A DNA stretch of 64,000 nt from Gracilariopsis chorda (taxonomy: Eukaryota > Rhodophyta > Florideophyceae > Gracilariales > Gracilariaceae), in assembly GCA_003194525.1 (NCBI GenBank), contig NBIV01000148.1, forward strand, positions 124,001 to 188,000. Direction: 5' to 3'. Positions 63,836 through 64,000 of the stretch are shown here, in pieces. Numbering within the stretch: position 1 is the first letter of the stretch; each line of letters begins with the position of its first letter. The notes beneath the pieces were generated by a model. The model did no database searches. It worked only from the letters and a program-made list of their open reading frames with translations, and had not been told where the DNA came from. A program made the translations under genes and the position numbers.

Positions 63836-64000
63836 ATTCCATCAAGAACCTCAAGCGATGCCATGATTACACTTTTCTCGGCAGTCACCTCGATTCTGGG
63901 CCACGAGAACTGGCAGTTATTCGCCCAAATGCTGACGGGCAGAGCTGGAACTTTGGCGATTTTCAGGGCGATAAAAGAAGTTAGCGGCATTGTGCCGACA
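63836..64000 (+). other. Open frame continuing past the CRTISO-like fragment, unrecognised
   Basis: The frame of the CRTISO-like fragment stays open to the end of the window (IPSRTSSDAMITLFSAV...HENWQLFAQML), but the text no longer fits that family. It may be another joined gene piece. Confidence 0.4.

Overview
The window is a repeat-dominated block of a eukaryotic nuclear genome. It holds decayed LTR retrotransposons of both main classes, Helitrons, PIF/Harbinger DNA transposons and only a few intact genes, with standard code usage and no bacterial operon structure. The species cannot be fixed from sequence alone. Fragments of a carotenoid-isomerase-like enzyme behind a transit-peptide-like N-terminus (61.5-63.8 kb) suggest a photosynthetic eukaryote. 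A red alga is my guess, at low confidence; an oomycete or fungus is less likely but not excluded.

Layout. 1-7.98 kb: a chromodomain Ty3/gypsy element (copy A), entered inside pol and running to its 3' LTR. 8.02-13.41 kb: a second, 5'-truncated and more decayed copy (B) of the same family. Both carry a long antisense ORF between pol and the 3' LTR. 13.4-15.4 kb: a broken Harbinger element with convergent transposase and Myb/SANT-like genes. 15.6-32.29 kb: a three-level nest. A Ty1/copia element (D) is split at 18,219-31,314 by a complete 13.1 kb minus-strand Ty3/gypsy element (G2) with 226/227-bp LTRs and a 5-bp target duplication. The G2 integrase gene is in turn split by two Helitron insertions, each placed exactly between an A and a T.

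32.5-39.5 kb: a copia copy (C1) whose 5' LTR carries a second Harbinger element (33,139-35,861). 40.1-46.12 kb: a second decayed Helitron (H2) related to the one in G2. 46.71-53.05 kb: a better-preserved copia copy (C2) of the C1 family. 54.2-58.9 kb: the best-preserved genes, two divergent paralogues of about 620 residues with a six-copy tandem repeat at the midpoint of their shared promoter. 60.66-61.41 kb: an intact Myb/SANT-like gene. 61.48-64.0 kb: a carotenoid-isomerase-like gene broken by a DEAD-box helicase (DDX1-like) pseudogene.

Most elements are dead, with nonsense codons, frameshifts and truncations. Three items stand out: the conserved antisense ORF of the A/B gypsy family; the Helitron group with precise empty-site evidence, a head-to-tail pair and an apparent terminator bypass; and the intact divergent pair of helical proteins of unrecognised function.
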